A stretch of 64,000 bases of DNA from contig JAQISU010000132.1 in the NCBI GenBank assembly GCA_029339505.1, positions 8,740,001 through 8,804,000 on the forward strand, written 5' to 3'. The stretch is from Unio delphinus. Lineage: Eukaryota; Mollusca; Bivalvia; Unionida; Unionidae. Positions 53,920 through 64,000 of this stretch are shown one piece after another. Made by a program: the position numbers and the translations under genes. A model generated the notes under the pieces. The model was not told where the DNA came from. It made no database searches and saw only the letters and a list, made by a program, of their open reading frames with translations. Position 1 is the first letter of the stretch. Each line of letters opens with the position of its first letter.

Positions 53920-54290
53920 AGTACGCAATGCTTCCTCCAACTTTTAGATTCATATAATATTACTCACTCATCATCCTAATTCTATTTCACTGTCAAATAA
54001 TAGTACTCAAATCGTCCTCCTGTCTCTCTTTCAAATTTATATGATTGTAATAATTCATCCTGCCACGTCTCTTTTACATTAATATAATATTATCCAATTC
54101 ATCCTCCTGTCTCTCTTTTACATTCATGTAATATCACTCATTCATCCTCCAACGTCTCTTTCAATTCATATATTCTGCATTCATATAATAGTATTCATGT
54201 ATCATCCCTTTCTCTTTTAGATTCATTTAATAGTACTAATCCATCCTCTCACCTCTCTTTTATATTCAAATAATTGTACCCAATGCATCA
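53920..54290 (+). repeat. Diverged ~50-bp tandem repeat
   Basis: Recurring TCATCCTCC(T/A)...CTCTCTTT(T/C)A...TTCATATAAT...TA(C/T)TCA units, six to eight copies, imperfect. Confidence 0.75.
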
Positions 54291-54539
54291 TATTACGTAC
54301 GTGATATGTGATACATGTAAGTGGGAGCTATAATGTATTTGTGGTGAGCATGCTAGATTGGTGGCCAAAGGCGGCCAGTTTCAGATTCTACTAATATCTT
54401 AGCCAGATTATAGAATATTACTGTCTGTCTTTGGGTTTTGTGCTTTAATCCATTTGTCTTAGCAGTAAATGACCTGCGTATTGCACTGCTGTCCCATTTA
54501 GCAACCAACATAACCTCATTTAATAACATTTTGTATCTT

Positions 54540-55830
54540 ATATGATGATGTCACAAGATTTGATGAGGGGCACGAGAAGTGGCAGTGGCAGTTGCTTTAT
54601 CTCCTCGGGAAATGGACGCACCCGCCTGGATTGCCAAAGGCTAAGGGAGCAAACCCTAAAATAAAATCTGAAGTGGAGACCGTAAGCCAGTTGGACGATA
54701 TACAGCATTCCCTTCGGGAAACTCCTTGGTCTGGAAAGGGTTAGGCTCCGCCAGACGACTTTTGCCCAAGACACACTGATAATGCAGGAGAAATCAAAAG
54801 TTACCATACCGGATCGGTCGTCACCCGGATCAACAAGGACCGCGCCTACCGTTGTCTACCAGGACGGATGCGACAAGTGTGCTAATGGTACTTTGCATAA
54901 AATCCGAGCAAGAGACAGCATTGCCATCGCCACCTGGACCAATAGAACTCTGGCGTAAATTAGAAGACTCCAAGAGTTGACACAAGATATGGACAACTTC
55001 GCATGGAACATCCTGGGAATCTGTGAAGTACGATGGAAAGGCCTGGGAGAACACCAAACTAAAGATGGGCATATATTATACTATAGTAGAGAATTGGACA
55101 AATCCAAAAATGGACTAGGCTTCCTTGGAAACAAAGTCATCAAAGGATATGTGCTTGAATGTCGCCAAATATCTAGCAGAATCATTTCCATTCATCTGAA
55201 AGCATCTCCCGTTAACACCATCATTATCGAAGTCTATGCTCCAACTACTGATCATGATGACAAAGGTATATAATAGTTTTACAACAAACTCCAGGATATT
55301 AAAACATGGCAAATGAATAGGTTATCCTCATCATCCAAGTAGATTGGAATGCAAAAGAAGGCAAAGATACTCTAAAAGACTGGGATGACCATTGTAGACC
55401 TTCTTGCAATGAACTTACAAACGAAAGGAGACGGCTGCTCGAGTTTGCAAGCTAAAACAACTTAGTACAAGCCGACATTTTAGGCCAACATAAAGCTTCA
55501 CGATGCTGGACATGACACGCACCAAAAAGAACTCACCATGACTAGGTCGACTACATACTGGTTCAATACCTTTAACCTATCTTTCATCAATGGAGGAAAA
55601 ATAAGAACTTTCCTTGGTGCTGATGTAGGGAGTGATCGCGGTCTTGTCATTATGAACTTCCGAGTGAGTCTGAAGCAAATTAATAATCCAAAGAAGATCA
55701 GGCTCAAATTCAACTTTTAACAACTGAAGGACTCAAATATCTGCAAGTTACTACAAGCCACAATCATGGGAACATTTGTTCCACTTCTTGTGATGGCTGT
55801 TGATGTTAAAGGTGTACTAGCGTCAAAAAC
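54540..55830 (+). pseudogene. Non-LTR retrotransposon endonuclease region (RTE/BovB-like, decayed)
   Basis: The best open part, 54977-55273, reads FAWNILGICEVRWKGLGE and INTIIIEVYAP-like residues, the start of an AP-type endonuclease. Further downstream in shifting frames come DWNAKEGKD, RRRLLEFAS and, near 55545, VDYILVQY. An upstream region (54560-54960) looks like the preceding ORF start. Many stops. 5' part only; no reverse transcriptase follows before 55830. Confidence 0.75.
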
Positions 55831-57050
55831 ACATTATATATCATAATGTTCGTTTCTTTCACTGAATAACTCAGAAATGTACATTTTAGATCTAGGTTTT
55901 AACTCATCGATGGGAAAATTATAATTATTTTGAGCATAAATCGACGTTTTACGGAAATATTTGTACACATCCAGCGATAAATCGGATTTCGGAAAGTGAC
56001 GCGCAGTCGGGAAGTTCCTCGAGTTTAGCAAATATGGTGATTATTGCTGATAAGGACGATACTAGCGAATCTATGTCAAATTTTTACATGCTCAGCTTCA
56101 TGGTTTGTAGCTTGAATCATCGGACACCCTTATCATGGAATACTCATCTTCAGTACCATGAGCATCTGTGTCAGGGTATGTGTCCGGTTCATCAAAACTT
56201 TCTCTTTTGTTATCCATTTCACTATATGTGTGGATAAGAACAATGAATGCCTTTGCTCCTATTCTGCACATGTACATTTATCAGAAAACCGGTGAAATAT
56301 AATACATTTGCATTCTGATCATCATGATTTTCACACAGTTGAGTAACTCATGAATATGCTTATCAATAACAGTGTAATATTGCTCAGTAACAAAAAGTGG
56401 ACAAGTATATGGTATACAGAGACAATTGCTTACACTATTATATTGAAGGTAGTTAATCTATTGTTACATGGTTCATTTACTTGTTGACTTTTAATCGTGA
56501 GATTATAACAATGAAGTATACGAATCATAAAAAAAATATATTTGGCAAATTCTAATAAATAACTTTGCATTAGATTAATCGGTACAGCTTTAGTGGTCAT
56601 CTTTTTTAAGTTTTATGCATGTTTGAACAAAGACAACTGCTTCAAGCCTCATTAGTGTTTTAGAAAAACTATGACTGGTCATAATGTTTGACTTATAACC
56701 AACACATTGCATAGCTGTCCCACAATAAATAATAACATATCTTTATTGATTTACAAGTAAGCTATCAAATATGAGGTCATATGAAATCATATTCAGCTAT
56801 ACCAACCATTTGAACACTGGATATGCATGGAAAGTTCCTTGTGACATCAATATGCAAACCATGATATGTCGCACTATCTACTGTTGACTGTGTGATTGGT
56901 GTAGTTTGGGTTTTCTCTTTTACATTGTCTTCTGGATGTTTGTTTTAAAAAATCTCATTCAACATAAAACAAAAAGATACAAGTTAATCAAGCAGCATTA
57001 GATGTTTACATTATAAACAATATTAAAGCATAATTCTTCTTATATTACCT
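55830..57050. other. Gene-free segment
   Basis: No recognisable coding or repeat structure. Confidence 0.5.
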
Positions 57051-57066
57051 TGTATGATTCTGTACA

Positions 57067-57071
57067 CAATT

Positions 57072-57161
<90 letters not shown>

Positions 57162-57175
57162 TTAATAATAATAAT

Positions 57176-57241
<66 letters not shown>

Positions 57242-57242
57242 C
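57067..57242 (+). repeat. (AAT)n microsatellite
   Basis: About 58 AAT units with a few interruptions. The poly-Asn ORF is an artefact. Confidence 0.97.
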
Positions 57243-57249
57243 CACTGAC

Positions 57250-58380
57250 ATAATAATGTATACTAAACAAGGAAGGTAATTTACTCCCAGATCCTCAGAA
57301 CTAATTAGTCCTTACAATTAAAAAATTAATGCACCAACTATTCACACCATTTAAGTATGAGATGAACCAATGTGATAAAACACTATTATTATTGTTGAAA
57401 ACAGCAACAGGCAGGAAAGAGGCTACAGCATCCACAATATTTTTTTCTAGGCTGAGGTCCGAACAATGCAGTAGGTTATATATACTTTGGATTTAATGTC
57501 AAGGAATTGTATAAACCCTTTTTATTTTTTTTTTCTATATTCGTGTATTAAGGTTTCGTTTTCGGCGTACAACGATATCCGAGGGTGCATATCGTATATT
57601 GTGTCGTATTTCAAAGTAGGGCGTTATGTAAGCTGTGTGAGTCGGCAACTGACAGTTCATACCACTATGAACTCAGAAAAACAACGTTAAACTCTTATAA
57701 TTGAAATTGCAATGTATTGTTATGTTCTTTTCATTTTTCATCATAAAAAAATTATCATAATTGTGCGTAGTAATACTTTTGTCGGGTTTCGATTACGTAG
57801 CTATTTATAGCTCTTGAGATTGTACTGCTTGTAAGTCCGTCATCCAATGGAACCCACGGAAGGGATTTGAACATTTTTAATATTTTATCATATTGAACAC
57901 GTGTATGTAAAGTTGAACCTCAATATTTTAAGTCACGATGTCATGGAGATAAGGATGTTTGCTTATATTAGATTGACTTAATGTAATTTGGCATATTCAT
58001 TACTGTTGTGACAAGTGAGTAATCTGATTTCGTTCTTCAAAACCTATTTTCTTGTTATAAACAGGATGTACTATAATACATGTAGGTGTTTGGTTATAGA
58101 AAGTATGTGATCAGTTGTATTGGCACGAACATACACATACATGCACAGTTCTAAAATAATTAAGTACTTATTTTATCCCTCTAGTTATTCCATGAGTTGT
58201 TTTGTGACAATGGTTCATAACCAGATTCCTCTCATCAAATATGTGACATCAGTGGAGAAAGTGAACAAACAGACACACAAAATGACATTTAAAAACAGTA
58301 AGACAATTTAATTTATGAAATTTGTGTTTATTGTTCACACATTTTTTTAATTAAACTGAGTAGTGCAGTAATAATGACAA
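57250..58380. other. Gene-free segment
   Basis: No supported gene; short ORFs lack domains. Confidence 0.5.
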
Positions 58381-58384
58381 TACA

Positions 58385-58870
58385 GCATAATAATTGTAAT
58401 TCATGTATTTACTATTTTAAAAAAAGCAAAAAACATGTTAGTATTGATCATCTGAACATTTACAGTTGCATGAGATAGTTCTGCAGACACACTATTTGAA
58501 TTATACTTAGTAGTACAATAATAATGACAATACAGCATAATAATTTTACTTGAAAATTTACTTGAAAATCACATACTTGCAATCCAAGTAGCTGGTAGAG
58601 AAAAGTAATGAAAAACTGTATGCCACATTTATGTATTTACTATTTTTAAAAAAGCAAATAACATGTTAGTATTGATTGGTTATATGGACACTTTACTTGA
58701 AAATCACATAATTGCAAATTAAGTAGCTGGTAGAGAAAAGTAATGAAAATCTGTATGACACATTAATGTATTTACTACTTTTAAAAAAGCAAATAACATA
58801 TTAGTAAGGATAGTTTACATTGACAATTTACTTGAAAATCACATATTTCCTTAATTAGTTTGCACTTACT
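58385..58870 (+). repeat. ~130-200-bp diverged tandem repeats
   Basis: GTATTTACTATTTTTAAAAA with AAGCAAATAACATGTTAGTA, and ACTTGAAAATCACATA with AAGTAGCTGGTAGAGAAAAG, recur three to four times between 58404 and 58850, directly downstream of the Crypton-like gene (which is on the minus strand). Confidence 0.8.
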
Positions 58871-58874
58871 TGTT

Positions 58875-60817
58875 TCAGCTTGAACTAAACTGGAAGGTGC
58901 AGTTATTGAAATGACAGGTAGATTGTGTAATGAAACCTGTCATAGAGTTCATTGTATTATGTGATAGTTCTTGTAGGGGATTTTGAACAGATTCAGTAAT
59001 ATTTACTTGGTTTGCACTACTTGGGTTTGTATGGGTTTCTTGAACATTTTCTTGAGTCGTACTGCTCGAGTTTGTTGGGGTCATTTGAACATTTACAGTT
59101 GCATGAGATAGTACTGTAGAAGAGTCTTGAGCAGACAATGCTACATTTGCACATACATTTGAAAGAATGTTGCTCATTTGTTGTTTATGCTGAGTGCTGG
59201 GCCTTGTGTATTGTTTCAAGGACAGTTCATTCGAGTGGTCAGACAGAGACATAATGTGTCTAGCAGGAAGGTTGGCGTCTGTCATTGCATTCAAAGCTGT
59301 GGCACGAAGAGAGCGAGCAGTATATCTTGCAGATATATGGGCATTTTTGCATATGTCTGGCATAAAACTGCTAAATTGTCTGTGTCAAACACATTTTGTT
59401 GTGTACCATGTTTGATAAACTTGGGGATTTTCAAAAGCATTTTTATCAATGTGACAAAAAAGTGATTCAGCTCTTGGATTAATGCGTGTGAGGTAGTATT
59501 TTATTGACCTGACGGGGCAGTTTTGACCACCAGTTGCATACATTCTTTTGTCAGAATTTTTCTCCTTAGCATTTAAGTCTCCCTGATGATTTTTTTACAT
59601 AGTTTGATGGGTAAAAATGACATATTCAGCCCCAGTTTCATCAAATCTGATTTCAAGACTGGTAGGTGTCAATTGGCTGTGGAATTCTAATCCACGTGTT
59701 ACATAGTGGATGGAGAGGTATAACCAAACCCTGTTTCTGAGTGTGATAGGATTATCTTGCATCAGGTATTGATTGATCGCATACATGTCTAATGGAGATA
59801 TAATTGGCTTGTGTTGTGTTGATCTTGATAAGCCAGTCTTTGTGTTTAGTTTTAATTTTCCATTTAACATGTTATTTGCTTTTTTAACTCCGGGTCTGTA
59901 ACAATATCAATGGAACGACCACATTCAACCTGAATGTGGCGATTAATAGCAGCCCTGACATTCTTTAAGGTGTTCTTGTGATATTCCTCAGCTTGGGCTT
60001 CAGGGAGCATCCTCTTTTGTGCTGTGGTGATTTTTGGGGCTGCTTCGGCATAAAATATGGATAACATTTGGTCCAAATGTCCAGACTCAAATGTGATCAG
60101 ATCCACCTCCATATTCTTTTCTTTGCACCATTCTGAAATGCATTTTTTGTTTGCTTGGTAATAACTATTTTTAACATTTAAAATATTTAGATCTTTGGGA
60201 TGAATCATTCATGCATATTTCCTTAATTTTTATTTATACAACAAATTTTTTACATTTTTTAAGTTTTTACAAATATTAGATTAAAGATAAACTACATTTT
60301 ATTCACTTCAAAGTAATTTAAATCTCATTTTTATTTTTAAAATTTAATAATATTTTAAATCTCATTTTTAAAATTTAAGAAAATAATAGATTTAAAGCAG
60401 TTTCATTATCAAGCATTATTATTTAATCTTACATTAATGAACAGTCCAGTATACTGGTTATTGTTATTATTATAGTTAGTTTATTATAATTATTGAATGA
60501 ATATATAAATTACCTGTGAAGGTGTTGTAGCCCCATTTAGTATTTTTCTTTGTAGATTTAGAGTAGCGCTGTTCTGAAATTTTTACTAGATATTCTTCGT
60601 TTAGTGATTTGAACCGTTGAACTTTTGCTTTGTGGTCATCCTGTTCATCAACTGTGAATGGTGTTGGTTCATTCAAACTAAATATTAAATTAGTTTGTAA
60701 CTCTTCTTCCAATTCAAAAGGCTCGTCAAATATCGATGGATCAAAATTTTCAACATCATCATCCGTGAAATCTATTTGATAAGGCAAAGTTATCGAAAAA
60801 TCTCCTAATTCTGACAT
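58875..60817 (-). pseudogene. Crypton-like tyrosine recombinase with one intron
   Basis: Exon 1 is 60817-60514 (from MSELGDFS) and exon 2 is 60132-58875. Exon 2 carries YLSIHYVTRGLEFHSQL (first catalytic Arg region), TARSLRATAL (box II, where the usual HxxR reads RxxR), and SDHSNELSLKQYTRPS (His and the Tyr nucleophile). Lesions: a one-base shift in the A6 run near 59870, TAA at 59595-59597 and TGA at 59385-59387, all in one otherwise continuous frame. The family cuts and rejoins DNA through a 3'-phosphotyrosine. The acidic N-terminus resembles host-type Crypton-derived genes. It could be a transposon copy or a decayed domesticated gene. Confidence 0.75.
60133..60513 (-). other. Inferred intron of the Crypton-like gene
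   Basis: Donor ACAG|GTAATT at 60514/60513 and acceptor ATTTCAG|AATGG at 60133/60132. Splicing keeps the frame and joins TKWGYNTFT to EWCKEKN, giving the continuous TKxG-x-x-xF-x-x-W helix expected in this family. Length 381 bp, AT-rich. Confidence 0.65.
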
Positions 60818-60849
60818 TTTACTTTCAACGTTTGACAGCCACAATACGG

Positions 60850-61615
60850 GATACCTTGACCTAGCGCACTTGAAACATTTATTTATCCATACCTTTCTTC
60901 ACAAATTTCATCAAACAATGAATGATTTTATTCAGTAAAGATGAGATATATATTTTCTTTAATCTTTCAAACTAAATTTATTCAATTATTGTTTTAAAAA
61001 TTGTAAAAATGGTACTTTTCCTTTAATGTTTACTTCGTGTCTGCCTTCACTAGCAGCGTTTATCTTCTGCTATACACGTGACTCTGTTTATAGACGTGGG
61101 TATTTTTAGAAAAGTAGTTCTCCTAACATTTCATCCTGAAATGAACGCAATTCATTTTGATCACGTGATAACATTCTGACCAGTCTAAACATTACTTTCC
61201 TCTACAAGCTACTTCGATTGCAATTATTTGAGTTATGAAATATATTTCAGATCATTTAAACTGAACATACAACTACACTCATGAGTGCAAAAGAAAATTA
61301 TCTTGGAATATTATAATAACTACCTAACAAAATAGAAAATAATATGAACAATTCAACATTTAAATAAAATTGTGCCAAACTCTAACTCTGTCAATCAAGA
61401 TATTATCGAAACAATAAATGCTAGTAATTGTAATTTAAGAGTTTTAATTAATAACAAGAATCCGGAAAATTTATATTAATCATTATAAGATAGCTAAGCA
61501 GATTTATTAAACATTTGTTATACCAGGATTTAAAACCGACGAACTAAAAATAGCACCCACCAGCATGTATTTCCAAATATAAATATAATCTGGCAGTCAG
61601 ATGTCGTCATATTTC
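60850..61615. other. Gene-free segment
   Basis: No recognisable feature. Confidence 0.5.
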
Positions 61616-61619
61616 ACCA

Positions 61620-61870
61620 GGAAATAGAACATTAACTATTCCACTTAATCTTGTATATGATGCAATTGGTGGCAGCTATCAAGGCAATCTAGAGGAATCA
61701 AATCAAGCTGAGCAAAGATCTTTAATATTACGTACGTACTTCCGGGACATTTGATTGCCCAAGAACATATTACTCCGGTTTATCTACGATGTCATAATCA
61801 GTTATTATGAAGTAATCATTTCAAACGTACTGACCAGAGCGGACACATTATTGATTTGAGATATAAATAT
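61620..61870 (+). pseudogene. Penton-like protein C-terminal relic (old element)
   Basis: IGGSYQGNLEESNQAEQ matches IEGSYQTNLERSNQAQQ of 46486-47850; PGHLIAQEHITPVYLRCHNQ and TDQSGHIIDL follow in shifted frames. It is the last identifiable piece of the old element. Confidence 0.8.
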
Positions 61871-62089
61871 GTATATTTGAACCTTCACGCAAAGTATTTA
61901 CTGTTTCACGATCGTATGTATTTGATCCTAGGGATATTGAATCGTAACAGAATTTATGTTTTACTGTGTCTAGTCCAATTTGCAGGTAAAATGGTATTAA
62001 AAAAGTACAAAGCAGCCATATTTAATAGTTTGATACGATAACAGGTACCAAACTTTAACAAAGTCAAGGCAGTTTGATTTCCAAATTCG

Positions 62090-62570
62090 ATAGTCTAAAT
62101 AGTACTGGACCTTGACAAAATCAAGGCAGTCAGAGTTTATAACTTTATAGGGCAAATAGAACTAAAGCAAAACAAACATCCCTCAGATTTCATAATTTGA
62201 TAGGACATTTGGTACTTTAAAAAAGAAAATGTGTCAGATTTCATAACTTGATTCGGTAATTTCTACTTAAAATAATACAAATGAGTCAGATTTCATAAAT
62301 TGATAGGGTATTTGGTACTTTAAAAAAAGAAAACGAATAAGATTTCATAACTTGATGGGTTATTTGCTACTTAAGAAAATGAAACTGCGAGATTTCGTAC
62401 TTTGAAAAAAAAACTGAGTCAGATTTCAAAAGTTGATAGGATACTTGGTACTTACAAAAATGAAAATGAGTCAGATTTCATAACTTGATAGGGTATTTGG
62501 TACTTATAAAAATGAAAATGAGTCAGATTTCATAATTTAATAGGGTAAATAATTATAAACTAATGCCAAT
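62090..62570 (+). repeat. ~52-bp tandem repeat, eight to nine units
   Basis: Units around GAGTCAGATTTCATAACTTG, ATAGGGTATTTGGTACTTA and AAAAAATGAAAAT, diverging toward both edges. Confidence 0.9.
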
Positions 62571-62579
62571 CCTACTGCA

Positions 62580-63110
62580 AAACAGAAAAAAAAATGCATA
62601 ATACATATTAAAAGAATACAAGCAAGTGTTATTCCTTAAACACAAAACATGATAATTATAAGATCAATTTCATAATGTGTTTTGGGAAATAGTATTAAAA
62701 TAATATATATCTAACCGAAACTTAGAAACATTACATAATTTTTTTTTTAAATCTTAATCCATTGAACCGGAACAATCACCAGGATAAATCTTATAATCTG
62801 AATAATTATTCACTTTCACAATCATTTGACTTTGTTAATATTTGCACCTTGACTATGAATCGTTTTCCGATATGACATTATCTTTCTTCATTGTCTCACA
62901 TATGTGTTCATGATTAAAACTCAAAAATATTTGTTCATGATTAAGTTATTCTGATGATATTTTAATGTTTTGTCTTAAACATTTTAATTTCAGACATAAC
63001 GTCATTTTTATGTTCAATGTACATTATATATACGTTTAAAACATCATAAGATCATCGTTGACCGTTTTATGTTTTCGAAGACACAAATTACAACTGTGCC
63101 TAACTTATAT
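62580..63110. other. Gene-free segment
   Basis: AT-rich, nothing recognisable. Confidence 0.5.
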
Positions 63111-63114
63111 TTGG

Positions 63115-63305
63115 AAGGCACTATATACAATTTCTGACATCATTATATCACAGCACAACTTGCTAATTTATAGAACAAAATTCGGACGTCACTACATACA
63201 ATTTTAACATCATTATATCAAAGCACAACATAAAATAATTCTATAACAAAATTCAGACGGCACTATATACAATGTTTGACATCGTTATATCACAGCACAA
63301 CTGAA
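63115..63305 (+). repeat. ~67-bp tandem repeat, about three units
   Basis: CACTATATACAATTTCTGAC with ATCATTATATCACAGCACAA and TTATAGAACAAAATTCGGACG-like spacing, repeated at about 63118, 63191 and 63259. Confidence 0.85.
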
Positions 63306-63309
63306 GGTA

Positions 63310-64000
63310 AAACACGATTGTATCTAATTTAGTTCTAACGGCACAGAGCTCACGAAATTAACGTGGCTTTTTTTCCTGTCTCATAGTTTTTAAAAAAATG
63401 CAGATAATGTTTCCTGATAAAAAAAATCCAAATCGAAACAACCGAAATATAATTTATTTAACAACATAATGGGGACCAAACCAACCAATAAAAATATATC
63501 ATTTTTTATATACAAAGGAAATACAGGGAGAAACTCTAATCACCTAAAAGATACTTAACAGAGTTAGTTCTCTTCAATAATGCTGGAAATTGTTACACCA
63601 ACGATTAAAACTTCAGATTTAGCGATGTAGAATATAAACAAAAAATTACATAAATAAATAGTAATTATGATATTAGTAGAAACTACCGGAGATATCTTCC
63701 TTCAATAATAATCAATAATTATTTTATATTTATACTTTCTTGAATAAACTGATTTAGTAATATTATTTCCAACACGTTTTACCGAATGTGTGCAAATATA
63801 AAAATATTTTCCAGCTGCATTCATTGGTTTAAATATTATTTTTTCACTAGTCTCTGTCTTTACAGCTTTATCAACCTAACAAATGTTTTAATATTTCCCA
63901 GTACCACAAAATGTGTCATTCTGACTCTTTGTAATAGCTCTCAGATTACATACATTGTTATGAAGTTTGCTACCGTTGATATGAACGATCTCAATACCGT
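63310..64000. other. Gene-free segment
   Basis: AT-rich to the window end. No supported feature. Confidence 0.5.

Noticed and set aside
57050..57253. Poly-asparagine ORF
   Set aside because: (AAT)n microsatellite.
59178..59465. Plus-strand ORFs of 73-95 codons
   Set aside because: Antisense shadows of the recombinase gene.

Overview
The window is AT-rich animal DNA made almost entirely of nested and decayed mobile elements. Split coding regions, a spliceable intron, tRNA-derived SINE-like repeats with (CATA)n tails, non-LTR retrotransposon 3' ends, Ty3-type LTR elements, a Crypton-like tyrosine recombinase and long microsatellites all point to an invertebrate genome. A mollusc is my best guess from the style of repeats, but nothing here proves the taxon. 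No intact host gene is visible.

Layout. (1) 1-7661: two tandem copies of a Ty3/gypsy element sharing an LTR (partial copy, LTR 1160-2679, internal region, LTR 6228-7661). Its polyprotein runs Gag-protease-integrase. The last codons of RNase H sit directly after integrase, so RT-RNase H was cut out of an element with integrase upstream of RT (Gmr1-like order). (2) About 7850-22000: a diverged large inverted duplication (7850-11790 against 18750-22000) carrying SINE-like repeats. Between the arms lie two relics of a Polinton-like left end (13960-15290 and 16245-17345). (3) 22340-25330: a longer relic of the same family (ATPase, zinc ribbon, phospholipase A2, integrase, helicase). (4) 28607-30295: a transposase-like gene interrupted by one stop codon. 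(5) 31590-48144: a 16,555-bp Maverick/Polinton-like (adintovirus-like) element with perfect 242-bp terminal inverted repeats and a 5-bp target duplication. (6) 48509-51245: relics of the morphogenesis genes of an older relative. (7) 51990-55830: non-LTR retrotransposon fragments. (8) 58875-60817: Crypton-like recombinase pseudogene with an intron. (9) 61620-61870: last relic of the older element, then satellite-like repeats to the end.

The young element is the centre of the window. Its left half holds an A32/FtsK-type packaging ATPase, a zinc ribbon joined out of frame to a parvovirus-type phospholipase A2, a retroviral-type integrase, and a divergent B-family DNA polymerase fused to an SF1 helicase and an HNH domain. 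Its right half is a virion cassette read left to right: two basic/charged structural proteins, a major capsid protein, a hydrophobic core protein with GKGLRLPG repeats, an adenain-type protease, a fibre-like coiled-coil protein, a membrane protein and a penton-like protein. Several of these genes end in short palindromes at or just after the stop codon, reminiscent of the hairpin polyadenylation signals of giant viruses and virophages.

The relics at 22340-25330, 30390-30880, 48509-51245 and 61620-61870 follow the young element's gene order and orientation. They are best read as one old element with the young one inserted inside it. The young element has identical TIRs yet carries stops and homopolymer frameshifts in key genes, so it is either a defective copy moved in trans or has assembly errors in homopolymers.
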